This document shows positions 1-11,483 of a stretch of DNA of 64,000 nt, piece by piece. Below the pieces are notes generated by a model. The model saw only the letters and a program-made list of their open reading frames with translations, was not told the origin of the DNA and did no database searches. Both the position numbers and the translations under genes were made by a program. The DNA is from Perca fluviatilis (lineage: Eukaryota > Chordata > Actinopteri > Perciformes > Percidae). Each line of letters begins with the position of its first letter. Position 1 is the first letter of the stretch. The stretch spans positions 33,249,025 through 33,313,024 of the forward strand of contig NC_053114.1 in assembly GCF_010015445.1 (NCBI RefSeq), in the 5' to 3' direction.

Positions 1-433
1 TGATTACTTTGGTAATGTTAATGTAAAGGCTGCCCTGTGCCACTGGCTAGAAATATATATATATATATTATTATGATTATTATTATTATTATCTCAAAAC
101 ACTCTTTGTAGCCTCTTCCTATGAACTAAGGTATCATTAAAGAGTGGAACCTATATGGTCAACACTGCCTGTTCCATGAACAAATCTTTCCATGCAGTTA
201 GTGTATTGCTTGATGTGAAATGGGGCCCATGGTGTGTAACTGAGATGCTATTCTTAATCAACAGTTTATTTAAACTCTGGTGACCATGGCAACAAACAAA
301 ATAATAGTATGCCACATGGGTCTGTCCCAGGTTTGGAAAATTATGAAGTCCTGATGTTGGAATAACATGGTCTCTATAGGGTTTTTTAACAGATACTTTA
401 GCACAGCACACCAGGTTAGTGTTGAATCCGTAC

Positions 434-561
434 CTGTTCTCTGGCCTCACGTTAGAGAGGTAGCTGCAACCACTAGGCCGGCTACTCCCGCTGATATTAT
501 CCCCATCGCTGGATCTTCCATTGCTAGAAGAGGAGCGTGTCATCGTCCTCCGTGAACCCAT
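434..561 (-). CDS. alpk3: First coding exon of alpha-protein kinase 3 (alpk3), partial gene
   Basis: ALPK3 is a large muscle protein with immunoglobulin-like domains and a C-terminal alpha-kinase-type domain. It is needed for sarcomere and cardiomyocyte integrity. The exon encodes residues 1-42 plus two bases of residue 43. It opens with MGSRR, is serine- and arginine-rich, and contains SYLSNVRPEN, which matches the N-terminal motif of vertebrate ALPK3 (MGSRR then SYLLSVRPE). The exon closes on AACAG followed by GTACGG, a valid donor that leaves phase 2. The open frame continues past this donor but reads intron sequence unlike any protein. The remaining exons would lie to the left of position 1. 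The identification rests on about 15 conserved residues plus exon structure, so it is good but not certain. The paralogue (a or b) cannot be told from this exon. Confidence 0.8.
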
Positions 562-889
562 TTTTCACCCAAAAAAGGAATACTCAGAAGGGAAAAAAGT
601 TCTTCAGAGGACAAAAGTTTGTGTTGTCACTTTTCTTTTGGCTTTCCAGAGAAATTATTGAGATATGAAAGAGAACAAGGAGTTAAAACATGAAAACACA
701 ACAGGAAGTTATATTACATAAAGTTCTATTGAAATGTATACTTTCAAAAAAGTGTTTTTCTATAGTTTGAGATTAAAAACACAAACATCAGTAAGAGATG
801 CTCTGTAAAAAATGCCCTATTTGGCTAGTTGCCCTATTCAGTATTTACATAAACAACATTCAGAAGTCTATTTTATAAAGTTAACTCAC

Positions 890-965
890 CATTCACAAGT
901 TTCTCTCCCTCCTTTGACAGATACCCCACGGCACTGACCTAAGGCACTGCAATTTCCAATCAAAC
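890..965 (-). other. Candidate 5' untranslated first exon of alpk3
   Basis: On the minus strand this segment begins about 25-30 bases after the MEF2/TATA-like box. It ends at GAATG followed by GTGAGT (889-884), a near-ideal splice donor. Pyrimidine-rich stretches ending in AG lie between about 570 and 620, just upstream of the ATG exon, and could be the acceptor. The 5' end is a guess from the spacing to the box; only the donor is directly visible. Confidence 0.35.
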
Positions 966-988
966 ATGAGCATGCGTAGGCTGCTGGA

Positions 989-998
989 CTATTTATAG
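989..998 (-). promoter_or_regulatory. Candidate MEF2 / TATA-like box for alpk3
   Basis: CTATTTATAG is a perfect palindromic-type MEF2 consensus (CTA, four A/T bases, TAG). It lies about 430 bases upstream of the alpk3 start codon. MEF2 drives striated-muscle genes and such a site can also serve as a TATA-like element, which suits a sarcomeric gene. Its placement just upstream of a candidate untranslated exon supports a promoter role. That role is inferred, not shown. Confidence 0.5.
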
Positions 999-2302
999 TT
1001 GGCCTGCAAATAGGCACAAGAGCACATCACACTTTCCAAAACTTGTCTATGGACCATTTATTTTACAAAACACAATATGCCAGCACTAAAAAATTAGAAG
1101 CTATTTAGTAAAAGATCTAACAAGAAAAATCCTTCTGAAGAAGAAAAATCCACAATAAGTCCAAATAGGAAGAGAGGATTTAAAAAAACAGGGTGACGTT
1201 TTTTTTCTCCATTTTGTTTCCAATTGATTACATGTGCTCAAAGAAGAGAGGGACCACTTGTGGTCAGTAGTTGGCTGCTCTTCTCCTCAAACTTTTTAGC
1301 TCTGTGTACAGTGAGAATCATATGAGCCTGTCAATCAGGAGAATGACGCATTCACTTTTAAGTCCATTTATATGAGCAGTACATTCTCTCAGTCTTTCAG
1401 TCACACAAGGTTACTTTCCAAACATGAACGTGTGGAGTTACAATAACTCCCCCTATTTGTTCTTTAGAATTATATGGACTTTTAAAAAAAATATGATGAA
1501 ATATAAGATGGTAAAACCTACCAGGCTCTCTAGCATGCATTGTCCTGTGAGCGACAATTGCATTGGATCCCCAGAGGAGAAGCAATAGGAATAGAACAGC
1601 CTTATATAGGCAGATCCCACTGACTGCCAAAGAGCTATGGGTTCTTATCTTCACACAAGCATGCACACACACACGTACACACAGTCGTTCTCTCATACAC
1701 ACAAATGAGTGATTAGCAGTTGAATTTGAAATGCTCTGTACTTTACGGGATGCGTTGGTTTGGTTTAACATGATTCATATACAAATGTGTGTTCTGTTGG
1801 AAAATAGGTACCCTGTTGACATTTTTGTTTCTGATCAAACAAATCTCAGTTAAGTAAAAATGTTACTAACGAGTAAGGGGAGAACTAAAAACTATCAAAA
1901 CAAATCTTTAAGGATTTATTTTCACCATGTACTTGTTTTTTGCTGGGTAAACAAGCTACAAACAACTTTTCTTCGAACTGATTGGAACTGGCACCAGTAC
2001 TATGATTTACAGCTTCCTCAGAGTGTTCTCCCTAAATCAAGATCAAAGATATGAATCCAAATGTTCTCTCGTTACCACATACACTCGTCATATTACGCAT
2101 GCCGATCAGCTATTTAAATTTTTTTTGTTCCATCCATCCATCATAGTCCACCGTAACTCCCACATTTTCCACTTTTCTTGCCAGGGACGTGACCCACTGA
2201 CACAACTTAAAAACCAAGATTTACTGAAGAATGTATTTCAAAATAAGAAAAACTATTAAAAGACAAATTAATTATTATACAAACTAATTTCACAATGAAG
2301 GA

Positions 2303-2326
2303 CCTAAACCTAAACCTAAACCTAAA
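2303..2326 (+). repeat. (CCTAAA)4 hexamer repeat
   Basis: Four exact CCTAAA units followed by a C run. The unit is one base off the vertebrate telomere repeat (CCCTAA), so it is treated as a plain microsatellite. Confidence 0.8.
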
Positions 2327-2420
2327 CCCCCAACATGGACACACAGTACGGCCTTTCAGAATGGATTGATTCCATGACTGATTCCCATAAACAAACCCTA
2401 CACACACTCACACACACTCA

Positions 2421-2463
<43 letters not shown>
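2421..2463 (+). repeat. (CA)n microsatellite
   Basis: Uninterrupted CA dinucleotides preceded by imperfect CACACT units from about 2400. Confidence 0.95.
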
Positions 2464-2468
<5 letters not shown>

Positions 2469-3259
2469 TACACCCTGCAGTGATAGACATGTATGGCTGC
2501 CAGTCCTCTGTGTAGGGGCTGGAAAACACAGTTGCCTCAGCATGGTCTGGATATTCTGGACGAGGTGTGTACAGAGAGATCAAAGAACATAGGGTGTGGA
2601 AACACTACAGAGGCTGGGAGAGTGTCGTGTGAGTCTATCATACAGTGAATCCCCCATAAACATGTTACCCAACTGCTGATGGCTGAAGGGGGACCTTCTA
2701 CTGTAATGCTGATGAAGATACAGAAAAATGTGCAAACGCGTTGTTGGGCAGAAATCTCGTTCAAAAAAATAGAAGAAAAAAGATTCTTTAGCCTTTGCTT
2801 CTTTGATATCCAAAGGAAACTTTTCCATTCAGTTTTATTTCCATGTATTTTGGCAATCCATGTCACATTATGCCTCCTTTCCTAAAAAAGATCATTACAT
2901 CAATGTTTTAACAATTCCTCTCCAAATCGGAATTCAGTTGGGGTCGGTGGGGGCAAGATTTTAACATTGCATGTCCATTACATCATGGTTTGCTATGTAT
3001 AGCGCTTTCTCAAAATCCTGTCGTGGCTTCTTAGTCTGGCAGATTTATAGAGGGGCTACAGATGATGCTCTCTGAGATCACTACATCTGGCTTTGTTGAT
3101 AGCATTATCTGTCTTTTGCAAACATGATTGTGCACTGTCAGAAATAGAAGGAACTCACTGCGGGGCAAATGTAAATTGTTATAATCAGTTGTTAGAACCA
3201 GAGTGGTCTAGATGACTGTTGTTGTTGAGGATGTGTGCAGAGGTGTGTGTGTGTGTGCG

Positions 3260-3399
3260 CAGGGGCGTAGGATAATATTCTGGGCCCTGTAGAAAGGCAT
3301 TCTCTATGGGCCCCTCCCCACATCCACAGCTATTCATTCTAGCATCTTTTTGGGCCCTGGGTACTCAGTCCCCTTTTTCCCCCCAGTCCGACGCCCCTG
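3260..3399. mobile_element. Short MITE fragment with AGGGGCGT ends, embedded in GT repeats
   Basis: The segment starts CAGGGGCGTAGGA and ends GTCCGACGCCCCTG, so its termini are inverted repeats, and it has GGGCCC blocks near both ends. It is flanked on both sides by GT-repeat sequence (about 3244-3259 and 3398-3437), so a target duplication cannot be read. At about 140 bp it is probably an internally deleted non-autonomous DNA transposon. Confidence 0.5.
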
Positions 3400-3750
3400 T
3401 GTGTGTGTGTGTGTGTGCGTGTGTGTGCGCGCGTGTGATAGGGATAGACCAAAAGGTATGAAGCATGAAACAGGTTGGCCAACTCTCAGCTCTTCAGTTT
3501 CACTGTGGCATTTATTCACCAGCTCCATAGACATCCAATAAATAGTGACCTTTCAGCATGTGCACATGAACCTTTCACTCACAACTTCCTCTTGTCCCTT
3601 ACACTTTCTCTGATAATAATGTCATAAATACGACTAAAAGAGAAAATTACGAACTTTTAGTGTAACCTTGCCATCGGAGAACACCTGCATCCAGCCTCCA
3701 GCAAACCATTATGCCCTTGACTCACACACAATGTCAGCAAAAATGAATGT

Positions 3751-3796
3751 CAATTAAGTTTAATGTTTCTGTGCAATTAAGTTTAATGTTTCTGTG
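3751..3796 (+). repeat. Two exact 23-bp direct repeats
   Basis: A unit beginning CAATTAAGTTTAATG occurs twice head to tail, followed by the first bases of a third copy. It looks like a replication-slippage duplication. Confidence 0.85.
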
Positions 3797-5139
3797 CAAT
3801 TAAACATTTTTGTTATGAACAGGTGCTGTCTGTAATTTCTCATCAAGTAAAGTAGCCTCACAACAGGTACACGTGATGATTGACGTAGCAAGAGTCTCTA
3901 TCATTTGCCAGCTAACATTGAAACATAAAATTAGAATAGGTAACACGGGCATGTCCACTTATGTTGTGGTATTCTTCAGAAAATGTTTGATAAGGTGATT
4001 AACCCAGCTCCTAAATGAGTGAGTGTCAATATTAAGAGTTTCCTCTTTGGGTCTGTTGGCTAATAAAGTGGTTGGGTGCATTCATATTATTTTGTAATGT
4101 CAGATAATAAAAAGCATTTCTTACAAATTATGCTCCAAATGAACTTTGAATAGTGCTTTCCCTATTATCATGGCCAGTGGCTTGTAAAATGTAAAGGCTG
4201 GATCTTTTTGATAGCTATTCTTCTAACTATTTTTATTAATTTTTGTAGAAAGCGGGAATTAATTGTTTGATGTTGCTGCTCGTGGAGCAAATAAACTCCT
4301 GAGGTAAATCACTACTATTTAAGCTACATGAAACACCAGCTGCATGGGAACAGGCTGTTCTAATCCAACTGGGATATTACAGCACACAGATCCAAGATGG
4401 TGTGAGTTGTGAGGTGTCAACACGGACAGACAGAGAGTGGGGCAAACCAGTGGACACAGGGATGGAGGCAGCTATAAATGGGATTTTGATCACAGATGAA
4501 TGAATCTTTCTGGGGCTGGGGCCAACTTTACATGTTTATAGGACCTCAATTGCGGAATACATACTGACTTTAAGATCACGTCTCAGAACAAACATAACAT
4601 TTCCAATAAATCTGTAATTAACTAAGTGATTAAAGTTCAGGCAGTTCTGTATGGCTTTGGTGTGAGAATGTATTGCCAAGAGTGCCCCCAAAAACCCACA
4701 CGCCTTGCATGCACAGTTGGACAGCAGATTGTTTTGATGTTTGACAGGTCTCTGTGGAAACTGAGCTTGGCTTTGTACAGCCGTCTGGCTCGCTATTGAG
4801 GTTGTGACATCATCTTCTGGATATTCATACCAGTGTCAGCTCCAAGGAAGAAGAAACAGGAGAAGACTTGCACTACAAGGACAGCTGTGTGCCCCACACA
4901 CTCATCATAACTGCTCACACACTACCAATCCCATGCACAGACTGTCAACATACAGTATGCTGCCTATATTGACTAATGAACCTTAGTTAACAGGGGCTGA
5001 TGGCCATGATGATGAATAGGATAAGTTAGCCTGTTTTTAATTCAACATTTTAGGAATGAAGAAAAAATAATTTTCAATTGAATCACTGCACCCTGAAGAT
5101 AAAATGGAAATTTATGTGAGATATGTATATAAAGTAAAA

Positions 5140-5142
<3 letters not shown>

Positions 5143-5206
<64 letters not shown>
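5143..5206 (+). repeat. (TA)n microsatellite with CA tail
   Basis: About 24 TA units (5147-5194) run straight into (CA)n. It lies downstream of the cry5 stop codon. Confidence 0.95.
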
Positions 5207-6056
5207 AACAATATTTAAAAATAATATCACTTATTTCATTACACTCTTAAAGGCTTGTAACATCATTTTTTGTCATTTTCTGTGCACATTATAAACTGCT
5301 GCTCAGCGCTGACCAAAGCTGCTAAGTGTGTACACAATCGTCATAAACATTCTAAAACTCAGATTAAAGCCTATTAAACTTGACCAATCAGAAAATGATG
5401 TAACTGCATGACAAAGTGATAGTTTTTTCTGCAGGTGGAATTACAGTGTCCTCTAGTGGTAATAGTGAGAGCTCCAAAAATACCACCAGCTGGGATTGAA
5501 TTTGGCCATTTTCTGCTCTAAGATGCAAAAATATACATTTGTATGTTTCACTATAAAGCAGGAAAAACTACTGAAAACAGAAATCAAGCCCCGACAATAT
5601 TTCGTTGATAAAATAGGCATTTGTAATAATCGGATTCGATAACACTGGAGCAGACATATAATGTAAATAGTAAAAAAAATAGTAAGGCAAGATATCATTT
5701 TAGTTACAGAAAACAATAAAAAGGTCAACTTGAAGCAGACACAACCTCGTCTCAATACAAACTGCAGCCTTGAACATGATGAGACCATCAATCCTGATAC
5801 ATTTTAACTTAATCACCAGGCAAGAAACATTCAAGTATAACCTGTAACAATCACTTTAAGCATTGAAATAAATACAATATGCAAAATAAAAACAGAATTC
5901 AAAATATAAAATGGTAATGAAGTGTGTAATAAAAAAAGTAGACATTGTAGACTGCCGGCACACATAAATGAGACAAACCGTATATATTCAGGGATTTCTG
6001 ATGAACAGTCATAGATCACACAATAACCCTATTGCTTTGCATTCATCTGTGTACTA

Positions 6057-9000
6057 TTACTTTTTTCTATCTTTCTTCTTCATCATGTCAATGACAGATG
6101 GAGCCTTGCGCTTTACACCTAGGAGGAGATAAAGAGAAGAGTTAAAGAAGCATGTTTCTCTGTAAACATGACTAACATCCAGAGCGGATGAACTTCTCAT
6201 ACAGGTTTATGTTAGAGATGGCCCGATACCATTTTTTGCTTCCCGATACCGATACCTGAACTTGCGTATCGGCCGATACAGAGTACCTATCCGATGCCAG
6301 CGTGTCATGTATTTTATTATGTTTTAACAGCTGTATACTACTATCCCTGTATGTGGATAGTAGTATGTGATATTATTTCTATCTTTGTTGTCGGTCTGGC
6401 TCAGGTTTAACTCTTTGTGAAACATGAACAAACACAAACAATGAATGCCACAGAACTTTCTTTTATTATCCAGTTTGACAGTGAGTTATAACATAAACAA
6501 ACTACTTTAACGTAGATTTTCTTAAGGATTTTATTACGTGGTATCAGATCGGTGCATAAACTCCAGTACTTCCCGATACCAGCATTTTAGGCAGTATTGA
6601 TACCAGTATCGGTATCGGAACATCTCTAGTTTACATCTCTTGCAATACCTTGTTTTTTGCTGGGTGATTTGTTGGGTGATTCAGCAAGGTCTGCTCTCTT
6701 GGCATAAGCTAACTTCATCCTCTGGATGTTCTTTTTGCTGATCACTTCATGCTGAACTATGGGATGTGGGTAGTCTTGCCCCACAATGCATCCTGCTGCC
6801 TGCTGGATACTGCGTGGAGCTTTCCAAGGCTCATAGATGTACTGGGCCGGGAACTTCTTCAGAAGAGGAAGGTACTTTCTATAAAAAGTAGAGTGGAGGC
6901 AGGATTATTTCAAATAGCACATGTATCATTTGTGATAACTTGAGCTTATCAGATTGATGATCTTACTTGATGTAATCTCCATTTTTGTCTGTCTTCTTGC
7001 CAAATGCGACAGGGGAGTAGACTCTGAAGAACTGGTGGAAGAAGGCACTCGCTGAGAGCCACTGCCAGTTTCCAGCATTCAGAGCCCAGTCGCCATCCAA
7101 TAAAAGCTCCTCAAACACCTCCAGGGGGAGTGAACAAAATGTTAAGAGTACTCCATGGATTTAGCATTGCACTCCAATAGCATTGTATGACTCAAAAAAT
7201 TAATTGATGCAGCAGAACCAGAGATACTTTTCCTTGTCAAAACCTGGCGCCTACGTTACCCCCAATGCAACTTGATTGCAGAGATTCGGGTGTGTTATGT
7301 TAGTTGTGGCTCTTGTAGCCTCAAGCAGATATAAGGAGTGGGCTGCAGAGGTATGGTAAGATCACTTCTTTCTAACTCCACATCCGCAGATGTTTTTTAT
7401 TTTCAAACTTCTAGTCTTCAGCCCCAACTGACCCTACTCAAGGCCTATACAAAAAAAATTTCACACATGCTGTACTCACTGTAAACAGACTTTGATTTTG
7501 TAAAATTGGTGGAGTTCCCCTTTAAAATATGGTGAAAAAGGGGCGGCCTCTATCTCACCCAGTAAGAGCGTTCGCCCCATGTAGGCTGAGTTCTGCAGCG
7601 ACGCATGGTTTGAATCCAACCTGCTGCCCGTTGCTGCATGTCATCCCCCCATCTCTCTCCCCCTTTATTATCTATCCACTTTAAAATAAAGGGAAAAGAC
7701 CCAAAAAAATTATCTTAAAAAAATAAATAAAATATGGTGAAAAAAACCTTTGATAGTGATAAAATCCTGTAGATGTGATACGCATTCTGATTATACCCAC
7801 CATACTTTGATGAGTTCAAGTGTTAGTCATTTATACCAATACTTTGTAGTGTGTTGCAGTGCCGTACAGATATCAAATCTAAAAAAGGTACCCATTTAAG
7901 GTTAGTCTGGTTGACTTTTGCTAAACCATTTCATCAAGACTTAAACATTGTGAGGTGTTATTTTGCAGCTGTCTCCCACATACTGTAAACTCCACATGGA
8001 AATATGTGCCGTGGGGCTAGGTGGTTTAACTTAATCTACAATAGAGGCAAGCTCATTTGCACACCTTCTGCCCTTCTTCCCAGCTGATCCACATATCTCC
8101 TCTGGTGAGAAAACAAGCAACAGCATGTCTGGCCAGGTGGTGGATCCAGCCCTCCTGTCTCAACTGAGTCATGACGGCATCGATGAAGGGGAAACCAGTC
8201 CGAGCCTTAAAAGGGAATACACAACATCCAGGATGACAGGAAATCCAGGAAATTACCAATGCTACTGAATTATCATGACAACCATTCTTCCAACAGCATA
8301 CTTTCCCATCTTTTCAATCACTTCCATTTAAAATAATTTCAAAAGGACTCAGTACCTCTCTCCACGAAGCCAGATAATCGGGGTTTGTGTCCCAATCCAC
8401 CTGGGTACACACAGGGTTGCCTTCCATCTTGTCAAAGTTAGGGATACCCACACTAGCGGTGTAGAAGAACTCTCTCCACAGTAGCTGGCCATGCAGGGAA
8501 ACTGGAGGATCTGAGTGCTTCTTCTGCAAATGTCACACATACACAGCAGTCAGACCAAGTTAAGTTTTAACAGAATGTTAAAGTTGGGACCATACAACAA
8601 GATGTAACAAATTTCCTGCCCTTTTTATATAGCTTAAAAGGTGCTCTAAGCGATGTTGGGTGATGTCACTTCTTGTTGACGTTCGAAGTACTGTCAAACA
8701 AAACGGAAGCTAGCTCGCCCCTCCCTCCTCCTCATCCCATGCCCTCGCTTCCGCGCACTAACCCCCCAACCCCTACCCCCACATCCTTCTTTTCAGTTAT
8801 TGGCTGGAACACTTTTTATGTTTCGTGGTGAAGGTTGCCGCAGTTTGTTTTTGTTGCCATTTGTAGAGCCTGGGCCTGAGTTTTTCCTTGTATTTTTTGA
8901 AATATGTTAGGTCCATATGTGTTTGTGTTATGTGGTGAATGTGAAAATGAACTGCTACCTCCTCTGTCAGCTCTAGCCATTGAAAAGAAATAAGCGGAGA

Positions 9001-11437
9001 AATCAGACCAATTACAAAAGCTGGTCAGTCTGACATCATGTTGCCTGAGGTCATTACTATTCATGAGCTTGTCCAGTTGCGCTGGGAAAAGGATGCTGAC
9101 AGCCAGGCTCTCATTGGCTAGCTGTTAGCCAATCAGATTCAAACAGGTTAGCTTGTTGAATATTAATGACAACTGGCAGAAATCGAGCTGAGTTTTCCTG
9201 CAGGCTTTCTATACCAAACTAGAATGGCTTGAAACAAGGCAACCAAGGCATTTTTTCCACAAAAAATTTTACACAGTCCATGGTAGAACTTCAGACATTA
9301 CCACAAAGTAATGAAATACATGTGGCAGGGCACCTTTAAATCAACATCTTGGTTATTTTTGTTTCTGTTGAAATGTATTAAACATTGAGGGAAGTTAAGT
9401 TATAATACCATTATAGACCATCAGTTGTGCAGCCTTATTCTTGGCGTAGCACACTACCTACAAAAGCTGTACTGCAATGGTGACACTCACCCCCTGATAG
9501 ACATCGGTCAGCCTCCACCAGAAGGTGCGTGCAGACAGACAGCCAAAAGTGACGTATGGACTGAGGACAGTGGTGCTGGGGCTCAAAGAGTTCGGAGAAG
9601 TCTGCGGCTTCTCAAAGCCACACACCCATCCCTGAAGTAATGGAAATAAGAGGGAGCATAGGTCAAAGACGGGACATGTACATTTTCTGTGCCAGGGTAT
9701 TTATTTTTTTGTTAAATATATATTTTGTTAAATTATATCAAATTAGTCTATTTTACTCTTATGTTGATAAAGTAGTATATTAACAGTGAACCAGTATGCA
9801 CTATTGTAGAGTTCCAAAGTGTAGAAAGTGTTTTCAACAACATATAAAAGCATTTTAATTTTTTTGTTTCAATAAAATGTTGAAACGTTGGATACACCTT
9901 TGTCCCAACATTTCATCAGATGTTATTCAGTAGCAAAGACAGGTACATTTTTTAAACAAAAACATCTAAATGATGAAAACACACATACATTTATGAATAT
10001 AAATATAAAAAACTCTGGATCAATCACATGCCTTTGCATGACATTGCCTCCAACAGCCTGTCTTTGCTTTGCAAAGTGTCAACTATATTTAACATCACTA
10101 CTTTAATAATAAAGTATTCTTTATTGTCAGTTTGGATGCTGGTTTAAAAAAAGTTCTCTTTTCAATTTGATTTTCTTAGAAGACGTCTAAATATAAATAT
10201 GTGTCTCAGAAGTGAGTTTCAGTGGTGTAGACTATCATTTCTCTCTACAGTGTAGAGAGAAATAATGTGTGTGCGAAAGTGAAATACCGTTCTTTGCATA
10301 TGTTCATCTAGTCTCCTCAGAGCCTCCTGTTCTCCTCCTGGGAACTGCTCCTGTCCAAGAGCTGCCGTGTCCTGGCCGAGCTCCTCAAGCGTAGGGATTC
10401 CATATTTCTTCATTTCTTCACTGTTTTCTGAACAAGGCGTCTTCACATCTGTGACAGGACATATGTATATGTATGTATATATAGATATATTTCAATGAAT
10501 CACTTGCTTCAAGTTTTACACTTGTATGTTAGCTTTTCATAAACGTTTAATGTTGAAATCAATTGGTTTTAGTTTTTAATTTCCGTAAAGACATTATGAT
10601 AAATCACTGGCACGATCTAGTGTTGTTCGTAGTACCTTTTGTATCTTCCATGATTGGAGCTGGGATGGGTCTCTTAGGGGGACCAAGAGTCTTCACTATT
10701 GCCCGCATTCGATTATAAGTAAGGGGAGCCTTCCCATTGTTTTCCTCAATTATCCTATGAAGACATGAAAGACAATAACAAAATCACCATCCAGACAGTA
10801 TGATGCAGCAGTCTTAAACAACCCTGAAATAAAACCGTTCAGAAGTAACAATTGGATTGGATTTAAGTGAAGGAAGAAAACAATGTGCGAATGCCCCAAT
10901 AGGTGTACATGTTAAGCATGAGTAATACCTGTCTATATCATAAAGAGTGTGTGAGATCTTGTAGATGACTTCGACTCCATGTTCTTTGGCCAGTGTGGTC
11001 ACTGTTTTGTCCCTGCTCAGGCTGTAGGGCTCTGTGTCATACTCATAGGTCAACTTTGTTACTTTCCACTTGTCGAACAGCTTGGGGAACACTTCCTCGG
11101 GCTTCCCTCTCACAACAAACAGCCTGAAGGAGTCAAACACACCACAATATGACACTACGCATTTGTGTTTTTCTAACTTTATTGATATTCAATATTCCTG
11201 AATGTTATCCTTATGATTCTACCTGGAGTTGAGTTTCCTGAGGCTGCAGTCCAGATCTATGAGGGCTCCGACGAGGAACCTCCAGCGGTTGATACCCACA
11301 CAGGTGTTGTTATGGAGGTAAGGGTCCAGAATGAACACAGGGTACAGTTCCTTACAGTCCCTCAAAGCAGCCATCAGTGCTGGATTGTCGTGCAATCTGA
11401 GTCCCTTGCGGAACCAGTGAATACATGTATGAGCCAT
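6057..11437 (-). CDS. cry5: (6-4) photolyase, cryptochrome/photolyase family, ten coding exons
   Basis: This FAD enzyme uses blue light to reverse UV-induced (6-4) pyrimidine photoproducts in nuclear DNA. Coding exons in transcript order: 11437-11223, 11123-10929, 10754-10636, 10448-10288, 9631-9491, 8523-8356, 8205-8065, 7118-6967, 6878-6649, 6118-6057. They sum to 1584 bases (527 residues plus stop) with every phase matching and GT-AG borders throughout. Residues 3-16 ([14 protein letters not shown]) open the N-terminal alpha/beta domain. Residues 348-365 carry the family core [13 protein letters not shown]. His356 and His360 correspond to the two catalytic histidines of animal (6-4) photolyases. 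[14 protein letters not shown] (394-407) favours (6-4) photolyase over CRY1/2, which read NAGSWMWLSCSS. The C-terminus is short and lysine-rich, unlike long signalling CRY tails. I chose the ATG at 11437 because it aligns with the family start; an in-frame ATG at 11473 would add 12 residues. The gene looks intact. Confidence 0.93.
6213..6628. mobile_element. hAT-like MITE in the last intron of cry5
   Basis: The ends are TAGAGATGGCCCGATACC and its imperfect inverse ending in GAACATCTCTA. They are flanked by 8-bp duplications GTTTATGT (6205-6212) and GTTTACAT (6629-6636) with two mismatches. CGATACC and GGTATCGG motifs are dense near both ends. It has no coding capacity. The diverged duplication suggests an older insertion than its relatives in this window. 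Confidence 0.75.
7541..7730 (+). mobile_element. tRNA-derived SINE in a cry5 intron
   Basis: It has a B-box-like GGTTTGAATCC at 7607-7617, an upstream segment resembling a tRNA 5' half (CCCAGTAAGAGCG), then a C/T-rich body and an A-rich 3' tail. This is a typical fish tRNA-derived SINE layout. It lies between the exons 8205-8065 and 7118-6967, in the orientation opposite to the gene. Confidence 0.7.
8638..9335. mobile_element. TTAA-flanked MITE in a cry5 intron
   Basis: TTAA at 8634-8637 precedes AAGGTGCTCTAAGC, and the right end GGGCACCT is followed by TTAA at 9336-9339. The ends are short inverted repeats and the roughly 700-bp body is non-coding. TTAA targets point to a piggyBac-like source, although the two terminal repeats are offset by one base. 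Confidence 0.6.
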
Positions 11438-11483
11438 GCCTTGTGAACCTGTGGACACATCAATTGCAGACATTTCTCTAGAC

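Larger units (their letters stand above)
1000..6056. other. Intergenic region and probable 3' UTR of cry5
   Basis: No coding exon is supported here. The stretch holds simple repeats, a small MITE fragment at 3260-3399, a short direct duplication at 3751-3796 and A+T-rich sequence. The part immediately left of the cry5 stop (below 6057) is probably its 3' UTR, since the gene is on the minus strand. No clear polyadenylation signal was fixed. The open frames of 60-124 codons here are A+T-rich or repeat-driven and resemble no family I know. Confidence 0.6.

Noticed and set aside
151..433. Continuation of the alpk3 first-exon open frame (NTNLVCCAKVSVKK...)
   Set aside because: It lies beyond a valid GT donor at 433-432, loses all ALPK3 similarity and ends at a chance stop. 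It is intron sequence.
2303..2326. Interstitial telomeric sequence
   Set aside because: The unit is CCTAAA, not CCCTAA, and there are only four copies.
5453..5791. 112-codon minus-strand open frame downstream of cry5
   Set aside because: It lies in A+T-rich sequence likely to be the cry5 3' UTR, and its hydrophobic residues come from TTT/ATT codons.
6057..11437. Calling this gene a circadian cryptochrome (CRY1/CRY2)
   Set aside because: The C-terminus is short, and [14 protein letters not shown] plus the MAHTCIHWF start match (6-4) photolyases better. CRY1/2 have NAGSWMWLSCSS and longer tails.
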